Source: Pseudomonas gozinkensis (GTDB taxonomy: Bacteria > Pseudomonadota > Gammaproteobacteria > Pseudomonadales > Pseudomonadaceae). Taken from it: 64,000 bases of DNA. Below the pieces are notes generated by a model, which searched no databases, had not been told where the DNA came from, and saw only the letters and a program-made list of their open reading frames with translations. The translations under genes were made by a program, and so were the position numbers. This document shows, in pieces, positions 37,238 through 47,316 of the stretch; the stretch's first letter is position 1; each line of letters starts with the position of its first letter. The stretch lies in assembly GCF_014863585.1 (NCBI RefSeq), contig NZ_CP062253.1, positions 434,001 to 498,000 on the forward strand, written 5' to 3'.

Positions 37238-38917
37238 TTACCGCTCGTGAACGTAAGTGCCCGGTGAAGCTTCGCCTGCCGGATACGCCTTGTTGCCCAG
37301 TTTGGTCGGCGCCTTTTTCAGCTCGCCCGAACGCGCCGCCTGCCACGCCTGCCAGTACAGCCACCAAGAGTCGGCGTGCTTGGTCGAGTTTTCCTGCCAG
37401 TCATCGGCATTGGCGGTCATTTCATCGCTGGTCATGTAGCGCGATTTCGGGTTGCCTGGCGGGTTCAGAATGCTCTGGATATGCCCGCTGCTCGACAGCA
37501 CGAACTCGACCTTGCCGCCAAACAGCTGCGCCGACTTGTAGCAGGACTTCCACGGCGTGATGTGGTCGTTGGTGCCGGCCAGCGAGAAGATGTCGGCGGT
37601 CACCTGCTTGAGGTCGATCGGCGTGCCGCACACTTCCAGTGCATCGGGGCGGGTCAGTGGGTTGTTTTTGAACATCTCGATCAGGTCGCCGTGGAACGCG
37701 GCCGGCAGTCGAGTCGTATCGTTGTTCCAGAACAGGATGTCGAACACCGGCGGCTCGTTGCCGAGCAGATAGTTGTTGACCCAGTAGTTCCAGATCAGAT
37801 CATTGGGGCGCATCCAGGCGAAGACCTTGGCCATGTCTTTGCCTTCGAGCACGCCGGCCTGGTACGAATGGCGCTTGGCGGTCTCCAGGGTCTGCTCGTC
37901 GACGAAGAGCGCGACGTCGCTGTCCAGCGTTGTATCGAGCACGCTGACCAGCAGGGTCAGGGCGTTGACCTTGTTCTCGCCGATCGCCGCGTAGTGGCCG
38001 AGCAGGGCGGTGCAGGTAATGCCGCCGGAGCAGGCGCCGAGCATGTTGACGTCCTTGCTGCCGGTGATCGCGGTGACCACGTCGACGGCTTCCTTCAGGG
38101 CTTCGATGTAGGTCGAGAGGCCCCACTCGCGCTGTTCCTTGGTCGGGTTGCGCCAGCTGACGATGAAAGTCTGCACATTGTTGCGCAGGCAGAAACGCGC
38201 CAGGCTCTTGTCCGGGCTCAGGTCGAATACATAGAACTTGTTGATCTGCGGCGGCACCACCAGCAGCGGACGCTCGTGCACTTGCTCGGTGATCGGCTTG
38301 TACTGGATCAGCTCCAGCACGTCGTTGCGAAACACCACCGCGCCTTCGGTCACGCCCAGGCTCTTGCCGACCTCGAACGCGCCCATGTTGACCTGGCTCG
38401 GCATGCCGCCGTTGTGTACCAGATCCTTGGCCAGGTGCGAGAGGCCGTCGAGCAGGCTCTTGCCGCCGGTCTCGAAGAAGCGTTTGACCGCCGCCGGATT
38501 CGCCGCCGTGTTGGTCGGCGCCATGGCCTCGGTCATCAGGTTGATCACGAAGTGGCCGCGCGCGATGTCCTTGGGCGAGAGGCTGCTGTCGTCGATCCAG
38601 GCATGGAGTTCCTTGCGCCATGCCAGGTAGGTTTGCAGATAACGTTTGTACAGCGGGTTCTGACTCCACGCCGGATCGACAAAGCGACGGTCATCGCCCG
38701 CCGGTTGCAGGTCTGATTTGCCGAACAGCACGTTCTTCAGTTCGAGGCCGAACTGGGTGACGTGTTTGACACTATGGATCGGTTGTTTGATGGCCTGGGT
38801 CAGCACCATTCGAGCAGAGGCCAGCAGATCCTTTCCGCGAAGCCCAACGACAGGATTCAGCCCCAGGGTGTTCTCCGAGGCCTGGTACTTCAAATCATCG
38901 TTATTCTTGTTACTCAT
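37238..38917 (-). CDS. phaC1: Class II poly(3-hydroxyalkanoate) synthase 1
   Basis: Main mcl-PHA synthase, using (R)-3-hydroxyacyl-CoA from fatty-acid metabolism. It is 559 residues with lipase-like box GACSGG, nucleophile Cys296, FDLSPDKSLARF and the catalytic His in SGHIQSILNPPG. It leads the phaC1-Z-C2-D cluster. A sigma-54-like promoter lies 127-141 bp upstream, and the 258-bp gap to the next gene is otherwise empty. Confidence 0.97.
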   Translation of the reverse strand: MSNKNNDDLKYQASENTLGLNPVVGLRGKDLLASARMVLTQAIKQPIHSVKHVTQFGLELKNVLFGKSDLQPAGDDRRFVDPAWSQNPLYKRYLQTYLAWRKELHAWIDDSSLSPKDIARGHFVINLMTEAMAPTNTAANPAAVKRFFETGGKSLLDGLSHLAKDLVHNGGMPSQVNMGAFEVGKSLGVTEGAVVFRNDVLELIQYKPITEQVHERPLLVVPPQINKFYVFDLSPDKSLARFCLRNNVQTFIVSWRNPTKEQREWGLSTYIEALKEAVDVVTAITGSKDVNMLGACSGGITCTALLGHYAAIGENKVNALTLLVSVLDTTLDSDVALFVDEQTLETAKRHSYQAGVLEGKDMAKVFAWMRPNDLIWNYWVNNYLLGNEPPVFDILFWNNDTTRLPAAFHGDLIEMFKNNPLTRPDALEVCGTPIDLKQVTADIFSLAGTNDHITPWKSCYKSAQLFGGKVEFVLSSSGHIQSILNPPGNPKSRYMTSDEMTANADDWQENSTKHADSWWLYWQAWQAARSGELKKAPTKLGNKAYPAGEASPGTYVHER

Positions 38918-39043
38918 CTACGACGCTCCATTGTCCTGAGACGAGTACCCGGTTTTCTGCTGTGCAGTTCCACAGCCAATGCCAGGTACTACTGCTCGGG
39001 TGACCGTTGATTCTGCATAGCTGCTTTACAGTCGTAGAGCATT

Positions 39044-39058
39044 GCAGGGAACTTGCCA
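39044..39058 (-). promoter_or_regulatory. Sigma-54 (-24/-12) promoter upstream of phaC1
   Basis: On the minus strand TGGCAAG (39058-39052), four bases and CTGC (39047-39044) match TGGCACG-N4-TTGC with the exact 10-bp GG-to-GC spacing. Predicted start near 39032, leader about 115 nt. An RpoN-type promoter at phaC1 has been proposed in P. aeruginosa. Confidence 0.65.
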
Positions 39059-39175
39059 GTTCCATTGGTTACCCGAGATTGATTTTTTTCGCAAGCAGCC
39101 GATCCCGGGCCGCTTTAGCGGAGCATTCAAACAGATGAATCTAGAAAATGCCCTCTAAACAGTCCGAGGCGCGGA

Positions 39176-39553
39176 CTAGAGCATCAGCTTGACGACGGAC
39201 TGGTCCGGGTCACGGGTTTTGCCGGCGGCTTTGAGCTCGGCCAGATAATCCGCCCAGAGTGCGTCATGACGTCGCCCCAGTTCGTACAGATAATCCCAGG
39301 TGAACAGGCCGCTGTCGTGACCGTCGTCGAAGGTCAGTTTCAGTGCGTACTGACCGGCCGGTTCTACCTTGCTCAGGCCGACATGAAGCTTGCCGAATTG
39401 CAGGATCGGTTTGCCGTGGCCCTGGACCTCGGCGGAGGGGGAATGCACGCGCAGGAATTCGGCGGGCAGGGTGTACTCCTCACCCGACGCGTATTTGAGC
39501 GACAGGGTTTTCGAGGCTTTGTGCAGTTTGATGTCGGTGGGGAGTTGGGTCAT
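39176..39553 (-). CDS. DUF971 family protein (gamma-butyrobetaine hydroxylase N-terminal-like)
   Basis: A 125-residue protein with the GBBH-like N-terminal (DUF971) fold. It has a basic beta start (DIKLHKASKTLSLKYASGEE), LPAEFLRVHSPSAEVQGHG and the conserved FDDGHDSGLFTWDYLYELG block. Related domains bind zinc or iron-sulfur partners, but the role here is unknown. ATG 39553 is chosen; the longer frame upstream is only translated REP DNA. It follows hslU in the same direction with a REPIN between. Confidence 0.85.
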   Translation of the reverse strand: MTQLPTDIKLHKASKTLSLKYASGEEYTLPAEFLRVHSPSAEVQGHGKPILQFGKLHVGLSKVEPAGQYALKLTFDDGHDSGLFTWDYLYELGRRHDALWADYLAELKAAGKTRDPDQSVVKLML

Positions 39554-39590
39554 GGGCTGGCGTCCGAAGTGTGGGCGACCCTTGAGCAAG

Positions 39591-39681
39591 TGTGGGAGCG
39601 AGCTTGCTCGCGAAAGCGGTGTGTCAGACAACATTGATGTTGACTGACACGGCCTCTTCGCGAGCAAGCTCGCTCCCACAG
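39591..39681. repeat. REPIN (GAGCGAGCTTGCTCGC family)
   Basis: TGTGGGAGCGAGCTTGCTCG (39591-39610) is mirrored by its reverse complement ending at 39681, between hslU and the DUF971 gene. Confidence 0.85.
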
Positions 39682-39706
39682 GGTCCGCTACTGCTGTAAG
39701 TATGGC

Positions 39707-41044
39707 TTACAGGATATAACGGGACAGATCTTCGTTCTGCGCCAATTCGCCCAGGTGGCTGTTGACGTACTCGGCGTCGATCAGGATCGCCTTGTCGTCG
39801 TGGGCGCTGGCCAGATCGCCGGCACTGAACGACACCTCTTCCAGCAGACGCTCGAGCAGCGTGTGCAGGCGACGGGCACCGATGTTCTCGGTCTTCTCGT
39901 TGACCTGCCAGGCGATCTCCGCCAGACGCTTGATGCCTTCCGGCTGGAACTGGATGTTCAGGCCTTCGGTTTTCAGCAGCGCGCAGTACTGCTCGGTGAG
40001 CGAAGCGTGCGGTTCGCTGAGGATGCGTTCGAAGTCCTGCGGGCTCAGGGCCTTGAGTTCGACGCGGATCGGCAGACGGCCTTGCAGCTCCGGCACCAGA
40101 TCGCTCGGCTTGCTCAGGTGGAACGCACCGGAGGCGATGAACAGGATGTGGTCGGTCTTGACCATGCCCAGCTTGGTGTTGACGGTGCAGCCTTCGATCA
40201 GCGGCAGCAGGTCACGTTGCACGCCCTCGCGGGACACATCGGCGCCGCCGACATTGCCGCGCTTGGCGACCTTGTCGATCTCGTCGATGAACACGATGCC
40301 GTGCTGCTCGACCGCTTCCAGAGCCTTGGCCTTCAACTCTTCTTCGTTGACCAGGCGACCGGCTTCTTCGTCGCGTACCAGTTTCAGCGCTTCCTTGACC
40401 TTGAGCTTGCGCGACTTCTTCTTGCCCTTGCCCATGTTGGCGAACAGGGACTGCAGCTGGTTGGTCATCTCTTCCATGCCCGGGGGCGTGGCGATTTCGA
40501 TGCCGGCCATCTCGGCGACTTCGATCTCGATTTCCTTGTCGTCCAGCTGACCTTCGCGCAGGCGCTTGCGGAACAGCTGGCGGGTGTTGGAGTCCTGGCT
40601 CGGCGCTTCCTCGTTGCTGAAGCCCATGCGTGCCGGTGGCAGCAGGGCGTCGAGGATACGGTCCTCGGCGGCGTCTTCGGCGCGGTGGCGAACGCGGGTC
40701 ATTTCCTGCTCGCGCAGCATCTTGATCGCAGCATCGGCCAGATCACGGATGATCGATTCGACGTCACGGCCGACGTAGCCGACTTCGGTGAACTTGGTCG
40801 CTTCGACCTTGATGAACGGCGCGTTGGCGAGTTTGGCCAGGCGACGGGCGATTTCGGTTTTACCGACACCGGTCGGGCCGATCATCAGGATGTTCTTCGG
40901 GGTCACTTCAACGCGCAGCTCTTCAGGCAGCTGCATGCGGCGCCAGCGGTTGCGCAGGGCAATTGCGACGGCGCGCTTGGCATCGTCCTGGCCGATGATG
41001 TGGCGATTGAGTTCGTGGACGATTTCGCGGGGAGTCATGGACAT
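39707..41044 (-). CDS. hslU: ATP-dependent protease ATPase subunit HslU
   Basis: AAA+ unfoldase of the HslVU (ClpYQ) protease. It is 445 residues with Walker [10 protein letters not shown] (56-64), the intermediate domain (about 110-240), Walker [15 protein letters not shown] and the C-terminal tail ending EDLSRYIL that opens HslV. It starts at ATG 41044 (MSMTPREIV); an ATG two codons later is an alternative. It is 55 bp after hslV and shares its heat-shock promoter. Confidence 0.97.
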   Translation of the reverse strand: MSMTPREIVHELNRHIIGQDDAKRAVAIALRNRWRRMQLPEELRVEVTPKNILMIGPTGVGKTEIARRLAKLANAPFIKVEATKFTEVGYVGRDVESIIRDLADAAIKMLREQEMTRVRHRAEDAAEDRILDALLPPARMGFSNEEAPSQDSNTRQLFRKRLREGQLDDKEIEIEVAEMAGIEIATPPGMEEMTNQLQSLFANMGKGKKKSRKLKVKEALKLVRDEEAGRLVNEEELKAKALEAVEQHGIVFIDEIDKVAKRGNVGGADVSREGVQRDLLPLIEGCTVNTKLGMVKTDHILFIASGAFHLSKPSDLVPELQGRLPIRVELKALSPQDFERILSEPHASLTEQYCALLKTEGLNIQFQPEGIKRLAEIAWQVNEKTENIGARRLHTLLERLLEEVSFSAGDLASAHDDKAILIDAEYVNSHLGELAQNEDLSRYIL

Positions 41045-41099
41045 AATAATTGACGGTCCTCAAGCAGAAACAAGCCGTGGCACAGGGGCCGCGTCAGGC

Positions 41100-41630
41100 T
41101 TATTCAGCGAGATCCTGCTCCTCAATGGTCTGGGTGTGGTTGGTGAATACACAGATGTCGCCGGCGATGCCGAGAGCGGTCTCGACGATTTCACGGGCCG
41201 ACAGGTCGGTCTTCTTCAGCAGGGCGCTGGCGGCGGCTTGCGCATAGGCGCCACCGGAACCCATGGCGATCAGGCCGTCTTCGGGTTCGACCACGTCACC
41301 GTTGCCGGTGATGATCAGCGAGGCGTCCTTGTTGGCGACCGCGAGCATCGCTTCGAGGCGGCTCAGGGAACGGTCGGTGCGCCATTCTTTGGCGAGTTCG
41401 ACGGCGGCGCGAACCAGGTGACCCTGGTGCTTTTCAAGCTGGCCTTCGAAACGTTCGAACAGGGTAAAGGCGTCGGCGGTGGCACCGGCGAAACCGGCGA
41501 TGACTTCGCCGTGGTACAGGCGACGAACTTTCTTCGCGTTGCCTTTCATCACGGTGTTGCCGAGAGAAACCTGGCCGTCGCCGCCCATGACGACTTTGCC
41601 GTGGCGGCGGACTGAAACGATGGTGGTCAA
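41100..41630 (-). CDS. hslV: ATP-dependent protease peptidase subunit HslV
   Basis: Proteasome-like threonine peptidase. The likely start is TTG 41630, with GGAGA eight bases before it, giving 176 residues. After Met removal the N-terminal Thr-Thr ([20 protein letters not shown]) is the nucleophile, as in all HslV. The longer frame from 41678 would bury this Thr and is rejected. A sigma-32 promoter lies about 47-73 bp upstream. Confidence 0.95.
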   Translation of the reverse strand: MTTIVSVRRHGKVVMGGDGQVSLGNTVMKGNAKKVRRLYHGEVIAGFAGATADAFTLFERFEGQLEKHQGHLVRAAVELAKEWRTDRSLSRLEAMLAVANKDASLIITGNGDVVEPEDGLIAMGSGGAYAQAAASALLKKTDLSAREIVETALGIAGDICVFTNHTQTIEEQDLAE

Positions 41631-41676
41631 GGGAAGAGTCTCCACACTGCGGGGCGAAAATGCCTTATGCCCATTC

Positions 41677-41703
41677 ATATGGGGGTGGTGGAGAGGATTT
41701 CAA
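41677..41703 (-). promoter_or_regulatory. Sigma-32 (RpoH) heat-shock promoter of hslVU
   Basis: Minus strand TTGAAA (41703-41698), a 13-base spacer and CCCCATAT (41684-41677) match CTTGAA-N(11-16)-CCCCATNT, with only the first -35 base off. It lies 47 bp before the hslV start. Heat-shock control of hslVU is known in gamma-proteobacteria. Confidence 0.8.
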
Positions 41704-41766
41704 CTGCGGGGCGGGAGAGGGGACGAGCGGTGCTTTGTACATGATCGTTCCTACGCAGAACGACAT

Positions 41767-41876
41767 GATCGTTCCCACGCTCCGCGTGGGAATGCCTCAA
41801 TGGACGCTCCGCGTCCCTGCGGCAAGGGACGCGGAGCGTCCCGGGCTGCGTTCCCACGCAGAGCGTGGGAACGATC
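41767..41876. repeat. Long REP/REPIN (GTTCCCACGC family)
   Basis: GATCGTTCCCACGCTCCGCG (from 41767) is mirrored by its reverse complement ending near 41876, with GACGCTCCGCGTC units between. A partial extra copy GATCGTTCCTACG is at 41743-41755. The layout matches 12275-12376. Confidence 0.85.
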
Positions 41877-41888
41877 AGTGGGGAGTTG

Positions 41889-42605
41889 TTAGCGGCTCTG
41901 GCGTTGTTGTAACAACAGGTTGCTGAAGCCGGCGCCCGCCAGTTGTTTCTGGGCGGTGGTCAGCTGTTCGCGGTTGCTGAACGGGCCGACCAGTACGCGG
42001 TACCAGGTTTCATCCTTGACCGTCCCGGATTCAACCGCGACCGCCTGGCCGAGCAGAATGATCTGCGCGCGGACCTTGTCGGCATCGGTTTCCTTGCGGA
42101 ACGACCCGGCCTGCAGGAAGAACTTGGTCACCGGTGCAGCCTTGGTCACCGGCGGCGCTGGTGGCGGGGTGATCCCGGCCAGTGCAGCCTGTGCACGCGC
42201 CGTGTCGATCTTCGCCGCTTCCGCCGGGGTTACCGGCGTAGTCGGGATCGCCGGCACTTGTGGCGTCGGCAGGGTTTTCTCCGGCACGGCATCAGGCGGC
42301 ACGATCACTTCCGATTCCGGCAGCAGGGTGTAGAAGTCGTACTTCGGCTTCACCGGTTGCGTCGGGCTCGGCGGAGTCTTGTTGGCCTCGGCGATCTTGG
42401 TGGCTTTCTGTTGCTGCTGTTGCTCGATCTTCTCGCGCTTGACTGTGTCGCTGCCCTTGCCCGGTTCCAGTTTCATCAGGAATACGATGAACGCGCCGAC
42501 CGTCAGGCCGATGGCCATCCACAGCCAGCCCGGGATCGGTTGCTTTGCAGGAGCTTGGTAACGGCTGGCGCCACGCTTGGGTGCAGGTTTTTTCTTGGCA
42601 GCCAA
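41889..42605 (-). CDS. SPOR domain-containing protein (FtsN-like)
   Basis: A 238-residue bitopic membrane protein. It has a basic cytoplasmic N-terminus (MAAKKKPAPKRGASRYQAPA), one membrane helix near residues 25-45 (WLWMAIGLTVGAFIVFLM), a long Pro/Thr-rich periplasmic linker and a C-terminal SPOR domain (FFLQAGSFRKETDADKVRAQ ... YRVLVGPFSNREQ). SPOR domains bind denuded peptidoglycan at the septum, so a cell-division role is likely. It lies one base after argS and is cotranscribed with it. Confidence 0.88.
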   Translation of the reverse strand: MAAKKKPAPKRGASRYQAPAKQPIPGWLWMAIGLTVGAFIVFLMKLEPGKGSDTVKREKIEQQQQQKATKIAEANKTPPSPTQPVKPKYDFYTLLPESEVIVPPDAVPEKTLPTPQVPAIPTTPVTPAEAAKIDTARAQAALAGITPPPAPPVTKAAPVTKFFLQAGSFRKETDADKVRAQIILLGQAVAVESGTVKDETWYRVLVGPFSNREQLTTAQKQLAGAGFSNLLLQQRQSR

Positions 42606-42606
42606 C

Positions 42607-44343
42607 TTACATGCGCTCCAGGGTTTCCAGGCCGAGCAGTTCCAGGCCTTGCTTGAGGGTACGGCCGGTCAGCGCGGCGAGGCGCAGACGGCTTTGCATT
42701 TGTGCCGGGGTGTCGGCGGCGAGGATCGGGCAGTTCTCGTAGAAGCTGGAGAACAGGCCGGCAACGTCGTACAGGTAAGTGCACAGGGTGTGTGGCGTGC
42801 CCTTTTCCGCAACGTTGTTCAGCACTTCACCGAACTGCGCCAGTTTGGCCGCCAGTTCCTGCTCGTGCGCCGCTTCGAGGACGATCTGGCCGTCGACTTC
42901 GCTGAAATCCTTGCCCAGTTTGCGGAACACGCCGGCCACGCGGGTGTAGGCGTACAGCAGGTACGGCGCGGTGTTGCCTTCGAAGTTGAGCATCAGGTCG
43001 AAGTTGAAGCTGTAGTCGCTGGTGCGGTGCTTCGACAGGTCGGCGTATTTCACCGCGCCGATGCCGACCACTTTGGCGATCGCACGCAGTTCGTCTTCGG
43101 CCAGTGTCGGGTTCTTTTCCTTCACCAGGCTGTAGGCACGTTCCTGCGCTTCGGTCAGCAGGTCGATCAGCTTCACGGTGCCGCCGTCACGGGTCTTGAA
43201 CGGACGGCCATCGGCGCCGTTCATGGTGCCGAAACCCATGTGCTCCATTTCCATCGGATGGGTCACGAAACCGGCCTTGCGCGCCACGGCGAACACTTGC
43301 TGGAAGTGCAGGGCCTGACGCTGGTCGACGAAGTACAGCGCGCGATCGGCTTTCAGCTTGCCGCTGCGGTAGCGCACGGCGGCCAGGTCGGTGGTGGCAT
43401 ACAGGTAGCCGCCGTCAGCCTTGACGATGATCACCGGCAGTGGCTCGCCTTCGGCGTTCTTGAATTCGTCGAGGAACACACACTGGGCGCCGTTGCTTTC
43501 AACCAGCATGCCGGCGGCTTTCAGGTCGTTGACCACGTTGATCAGGTCGTCGTTGTAGGCGCTTTCGCCCATCACGTCGGCCATGGTCAGTTTGACGTTG
43601 AGCAATTCGTAGATCTTCTGGCAGTGCGACAGCGAGATGTCCTTGAACTTGGTCCACAGCGCCAGGCATTCGGCGTCGCCGGCCTGCAACTTGACCACCA
43701 GGCCACGGGCGCGGTCGGCGAATTCCGGGGATTCGTCAAAGCGCTGCTTGGCGGCACGGTAGAAGTTTTCCAGGTCCGACAGCTCGTCGCTGGTGATCGG
43801 GTTTTCCTGCAGGTAGGCCATCAGCATGCCGAACTGGGTGCCCCAATCGCCGACGTGGTTCTGACGGATCACGGTGTCGCCGAGGAATTCGAGCACCCGC
43901 GCCACGCCGTCGCCGATGATGGTCGAACGCAGGTGGCCGACGTGCATCTCTTTGGCCAGGTTCGGTGCCGACAGGTCGACGACGGTGCGTTGCGCCGGGC
44001 CAGCCTTGCGCACGCCAACGTGAGCGTCGGCCAGTGCGGCGTCGAGGCGCGAGGCCAGCGCTTGGGTGTTCTGGAAGAAGTTGATGAAGCCGGGGCCGGC
44101 GATTTCGGCCTTGGTGACGTTCTCGTCAGCCGGCAGGGCGGCGATGATTTTTTCCGCCAGATCGCGCGGCTTCATGCCCGCAGGCTTGGCCAGCATCATC
44201 GCGATGTTGCTGGCGAAGTCGCCATGGGTCTTGTCCCGGGCGTTTTCCACCTGGATCGCCGGCGTCAGGCCTTCAGGCAACACACCTTCGTTGACGAGTT
44301 GGGTGAGGGCTTGTTGGATCAGCTGGCGAATGGTGTCTTTCAT
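42607..44343 (-). CDS. argS: Arginyl-tRNA synthetase
   Basis: Charges tRNA-Arg. ATG 44343 gives 578 residues. It is a class I enzyme with the HIGH-type motif HVGH at 134-137. As in most ArgRS, the KMSKS motif is degenerate. The C-terminal DALR anticodon domain ends with [13 protein letters not shown]. The longer reading frame upstream of the ATG has no family support. The adjacent SPOR gene begins one base after it. Confidence 0.97.
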   Translation of the reverse strand: MKDTIRQLIQQALTQLVNEGVLPEGLTPAIQVENARDKTHGDFASNIAMMLAKPAGMKPRDLAEKIIAALPADENVTKAEIAGPGFINFFQNTQALASRLDAALADAHVGVRKAGPAQRTVVDLSAPNLAKEMHVGHLRSTIIGDGVARVLEFLGDTVIRQNHVGDWGTQFGMLMAYLQENPITSDELSDLENFYRAAKQRFDESPEFADRARGLVVKLQAGDAECLALWTKFKDISLSHCQKIYELLNVKLTMADVMGESAYNDDLINVVNDLKAAGMLVESNGAQCVFLDEFKNAEGEPLPVIIVKADGGYLYATTDLAAVRYRSGKLKADRALYFVDQRQALHFQQVFAVARKAGFVTHPMEMEHMGFGTMNGADGRPFKTRDGGTVKLIDLLTEAQERAYSLVKEKNPTLAEDELRAIAKVVGIGAVKYADLSKHRTSDYSFNFDLMLNFEGNTAPYLLYAYTRVAGVFRKLGKDFSEVDGQIVLEAAHEQELAAKLAQFGEVLNNVAEKGTPHTLCTYLYDVAGLFSSFYENCPILAADTPAQMQSRLRLAALTGRTLKQGLELLGLETLERM

Positions 44344-44475
44344 GGTCTTCTCTTTCGACCGCAAGCGCGGCGGCGCATCGATGCGCGGGTGGAAAAACTG
44401 GGCATTATCCGTTGCGAAGACGGGCTTGCCAACCTTAGCAGGCAGGATGTGGATGTGTGGTGACAAATGACTGCT

Positions 44476-44541
44476 TTTGCGAGCAGGCTCGCTCCCACCC
44501 TGGAATACATTTCCCTGTGGGAGCGAGCTTGCTCGCGAAGG
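44476..44541. repeat. REPIN (GAGCRRGCTCGC family)
   Basis: TTGCGAGCAGGCTCGCTCCC (from 44477) and TGTGGGAGCGAGCTTGCTCG (from 44516) are inverted, between priA and argS. Confidence 0.8.
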
Positions 44542-44552
44542 CGAGCGTCAGG

Positions 44553-46772
44553 TCAATACAAATCGACAGGGTCGACATCCAGCGACCAGCGCACCGCCCG
44601 GCCGCTTGGCATCTGTTCCAGCACCAGCAACCAGCTCGCCAGCAAGCGGTGCAGCGGCGCCCGGGCCGTGGCCTGCAAAAGCAGCTGCGCGCGAAAGCGT
44701 CCGGCCCGACGTTCCATCGGTGCCGGTACGGGTCCCAGCAGTTCAATGCCGGTCAGGTTCTGCTCGGCCAGCAAGCGCTCGGCCTCGCTGCAGGCTTCAT
44801 CGAGAAAACCTTCGGCCTGCCCCGGCTTGTGCGCTTCGGCGCGCAACAGCGCCAGATGCGAGAACGGCGGCAGCCCCGCAGCGCGGCGTTCGCTGAGGGC
44901 CTGTTCGGCGAAGGCGAAGTAACCCTGCTCGGTCAGTTGCACCAATAAAGGATGGTCGGCCAGATGCGTCTGGATGATCACCTTGCCCGGCTCTTCCGCC
45001 CGCCCGGCGCGCCCGGCGACCTGCACGATCAGTTGTGCCATACGCTCGCTGGCGCGGAAGTCGCCGGAAAACAGCCCGCCGTCGGCATCGAGGATCGACA
45101 CCAGCGTCACCCGAGGGAAGTGGTGCCCCTTGGCCAACATCTGGGTGCCGACCAGAATGCACGGCTGGCCTTTCTGGATCGTGGCGAACAACTGGTTCAT
45201 CGCGTCCTTGCGCGACGTGCTGTCGCGGTCGACGCGCAGCACCGGGTAATCCGGGAACAGAATCGCCAGCCGTTCCTCGGCCCGCTCGGTGCCGGCGCCC
45301 ACGGGTCGCAGATCGACCTTGTTGCACTTCGGGCACTGGCGCGGCACGCGCTCGACGTAGCCGCAGTGGTGGCAGCGCAATTCGCCGTAGCGCTGGTGCA
45401 CGGTCATCCGCGCATCGCAGCGCTGGCATTCGGACATCCAGCCGCAGTCATGGCACAGGAGTGTCGGAGCAAAACCCCGGCGGTTAAGGAACACCAGCAC
45501 CTGCTGGCCGGCGGCGAGGGTCTGGCCGATGGCTTGCTGCATCGGCCCGGAAATGCCGCTGTCCAGTGGACGACTTTTTACATCCAGGCGCAGGAAACGT
45601 GGCTGTTTGGCGCCGCCGGCCCGCTCGTTCAGGCGTAGGAGTCCGTAGCGGCCGGTGTAGGCGTTGTGCAGGCTTTCCAGCGATGGCGTCGCGGAACCGA
45701 GCACGATCGGGATGTTTTCCTGCCGCGCGCGTACCAGCGCCAGATCCCGCGCGTGGTAGCGCAGGCCTTCCTGCTGTTTATAGGAGCCGTCGTGTTCTTC
45801 GTCGATGATGATCAGCCCCGGATTCTTCATCGGGGTGAACAGCGCCGAACGGGTACCGATAATAATGTCGGCTTCTCCGTCACGGGCGGCGAGCCAGGCA
45901 TCCAGACGATCACGATCGTTGACCGCCGAGTGCAGCAGGGCGATGCGTGCATTGAAGCGTTGTTCGAAGCGGGCGAGGGTCTGCGGGCCGAGGTTGATCT
46001 CCGGAATCAGCACCAGCGCCTGCTTGCCGGCCTCGAGGGTTTCGCGGATCAACTGCAAATAGACTTCGGTCTTGCCGCTGCCGGTGACACCGGCGAGCAG
46101 GAACGCGTGATAACTGTCGAACCCGGCGCGAATCGCCTCGTACGCGGCGCGCTGTTCGCTGTTGAGCGGCAGCTCCGGTTGGGCCAGCCAATGTTCGTGG
46201 CGCGCGCCGGGGGCGTGGCGGCGCACTTCGACTTGCACCAGATCCTTGGCCAGCAGCAGATCGAGGCTGTCCTTGCTCAGCATCAGTTTGCTCAGCAACT
46301 GATGGGCGACGCCGTGGGGATGCTGGGCCAGTGTTGCCAGGGCTTCACGCTGGCGCGGGGCGCGGGCGATGCGCGGGTCATCGAGGCTGGCGCCGGGAGC
46401 AGCGGACCAGAAGCGTTCCTGCCGAACCTCGGCCAGTTCGCCTTGGCGCAACAGCACCGGCAATGCCCAGCTCAGGGTGTCGCCGAGGCTGTGCTGATAA
46501 TACTGAGCCGTCCACAGGCACAGCTTGAACAGCGCCGGCGGCAGCGGCGCGGTGGCGTCGAGCAGGGCCAGTGCCGGTTTGAGCTTTTCCACCGGTACTT
46601 CGCTGGTGTCTGTGACTTCCACCAGAATCCCGATCATCTCCCGCCGGCCGAACGGCACCCGCAGGCGCATGCCCGGTTGCAACTGCGAACGCAGCACGCC
46701 GGCCGGGGCCCGATAGTCGAACAGGCGGCGCAGGGGCGAAGGCAGGGCGAGGCGCAGAATGGCGTCGGGCAC
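44553..46772 (-). CDS. priA: Primosomal protein N' (replication restart helicase PriA)
   Basis: 3'-to-5' helicase that reloads replication at stalled forks. The start is GTG 46772 (VPDAILRLALPSPLRRLFDY), giving 739 residues; upstream in-frame sequence is translated REP. It has Walker A GVTGSGKTE, DEEHD box, and paired zinc-binding cysteines (CHDCGWMSECQRCDARM, CHHCGYVERVPRQCPKC). It is followed at a distance by argS. The rpmE gene is divergent. Confidence 0.97.
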   Translation of the reverse strand: MPDAILRLALPSPLRRLFDYRAPAGVLRSQLQPGMRLRVPFGRREMIGILVEVTDTSEVPVEKLKPALALLDATAPLPPALFKLCLWTAQYYQHSLGDTLSWALPVLLRQGELAEVRQERFWSAAPGASLDDPRIARAPRQREALATLAQHPHGVAHQLLSKLMLSKDSLDLLLAKDLVQVEVRRHAPGARHEHWLAQPELPLNSEQRAAYEAIRAGFDSYHAFLLAGVTGSGKTEVYLQLIRETLEAGKQALVLIPEINLGPQTLARFEQRFNARIALLHSAVNDRDRLDAWLAARDGEADIIIGTRSALFTPMKNPGLIIIDEEHDGSYKQQEGLRYHARDLALVRARQENIPIVLGSATPSLESLHNAYTGRYGLLRLNERAGGAKQPRFLRLDVKSRPLDSGISGPMQQAIGQTLAAGQQVLVFLNRRGFAPTLLCHDCGWMSECQRCDARMTVHQRYGELRCHHCGYVERVPRQCPKCNKVDLRPVGAGTERAEERLAILFPDYPVLRVDRDSTSRKDAMNQLFATIQKGQPCILVGTQMLAKGHHFPRVTLVSILDADGGLFSGDFRASERMAQLIVQVAGRAGRAEEPGKVIIQTHLADHPLLVQLTEQGYFAFAEQALSERRAAGLPPFSHLALLRAEAHKPGQAEGFLDEACSEAERLLAEQNLTGIELLGPVPAPMERRAGRFRAQLLLQATARAPLHRLLASWLLVLEQMPSGRAVRWSLDVDPVDLY

Positions 46773-46818
46773 GCGGGGGATTCTCGATAGCAACGATAAA
46801 AGGGATTGGTATTCAATC

Positions 46819-46908
46819 TGTGGGAGCGAGCTTGCTCGCGAAAACGGTGTGTCAGGCGGCTGATATGTTGCTGATAGATCGCCTTCGCGAGCAAGCTCGC
46901 TCCCACAG
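46819..46908. repeat. REPIN (GAGCGAGCTTGCTCGC family)
   Basis: TGTGGGAGCGAGCTTGCTCG (46820-46839) is mirrored by its reverse complement ending at 46908, between divergent priA and rpmE. Confidence 0.85.
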
Positions 46909-46959
46909 GGAACGCGCAATGGGCCGGGAGCCTAGCAGACGGTCGGTCTCAGTGACAGC

Positions 46960-46987
46960 TTGCGTGATCGGGATTGTCTGGTAGAAT
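46960..46987 (+). promoter_or_regulatory. Sigma-70 promoter of rpmE
   Basis: TTGCGT (46960-46965), a 16-bp spacer and TAGAAT (46982-46987) lie about 70 bp before the rpmE ATG. Confidence 0.6.
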
Positions 46988-47056
46988 CCGCGGCCTAATT
47001 ACGTGCGGTATTCAACAATCGTGTTGGATGGCGGCACGCCAGCTGAGGAAAACACC

Positions 47057-47275
47057 ATGAAAGCCGATATCCACCCGAATTACCCAGAAGTTGCAGTAAC
47101 TTGCAGCTGCGGCAACAAGTTCGAAACCCGTTCGACCTTCGGCAAAGCCCTGGCGATCGACGTTTGCAACGAGTGCCACCCGTTCTACACCGGTAAGCAG
47201 AAGACTCTGGACACCGGTGGTCGCGTTCAGAAGTTCGCCGACCGTTTCGGTGCTTTCGGCGCGAAAAAGGCCTAA
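47057..47275 (+). CDS. rpmE: 50S ribosomal protein L31, zinc-binding form
   Basis: Component of the large ribosomal subunit near the central protuberance. ATG 47057 gives 72 residues. The zinc ligands are kept (CSCGNKF and [10 protein letters not shown]), so this is the C+ form rather than the zinc-independent YkgM type. It should serve as a zinc store. The start fits MKADIHPNY with AGGAA upstream. Confidence 0.96.
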   Translation: MKADIHPNYPEVAVTCSCGNKFETRSTFGKALAIDVCNECHPFYTGKQKTLDTGGRVQKFADRFGAFGAKKA

Positions 47276-47316
47276 GGCCCTTCATTCTGGAAAACCTCAG
47301 CGGCTTTTCCGGTCTG

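Noticed and set aside
39554..39679. N-terminal extension of the DUF971 protein (MGASLLAKR...)
   Set aside because: It is translated REP sequence. The same peptide string appears wherever this repeat is open in that frame.
46773..46919. N-terminal extension of PriA
   Set aside because: Also translated REP DNA. The conserved PriA N-terminus starts at GTG 46772.
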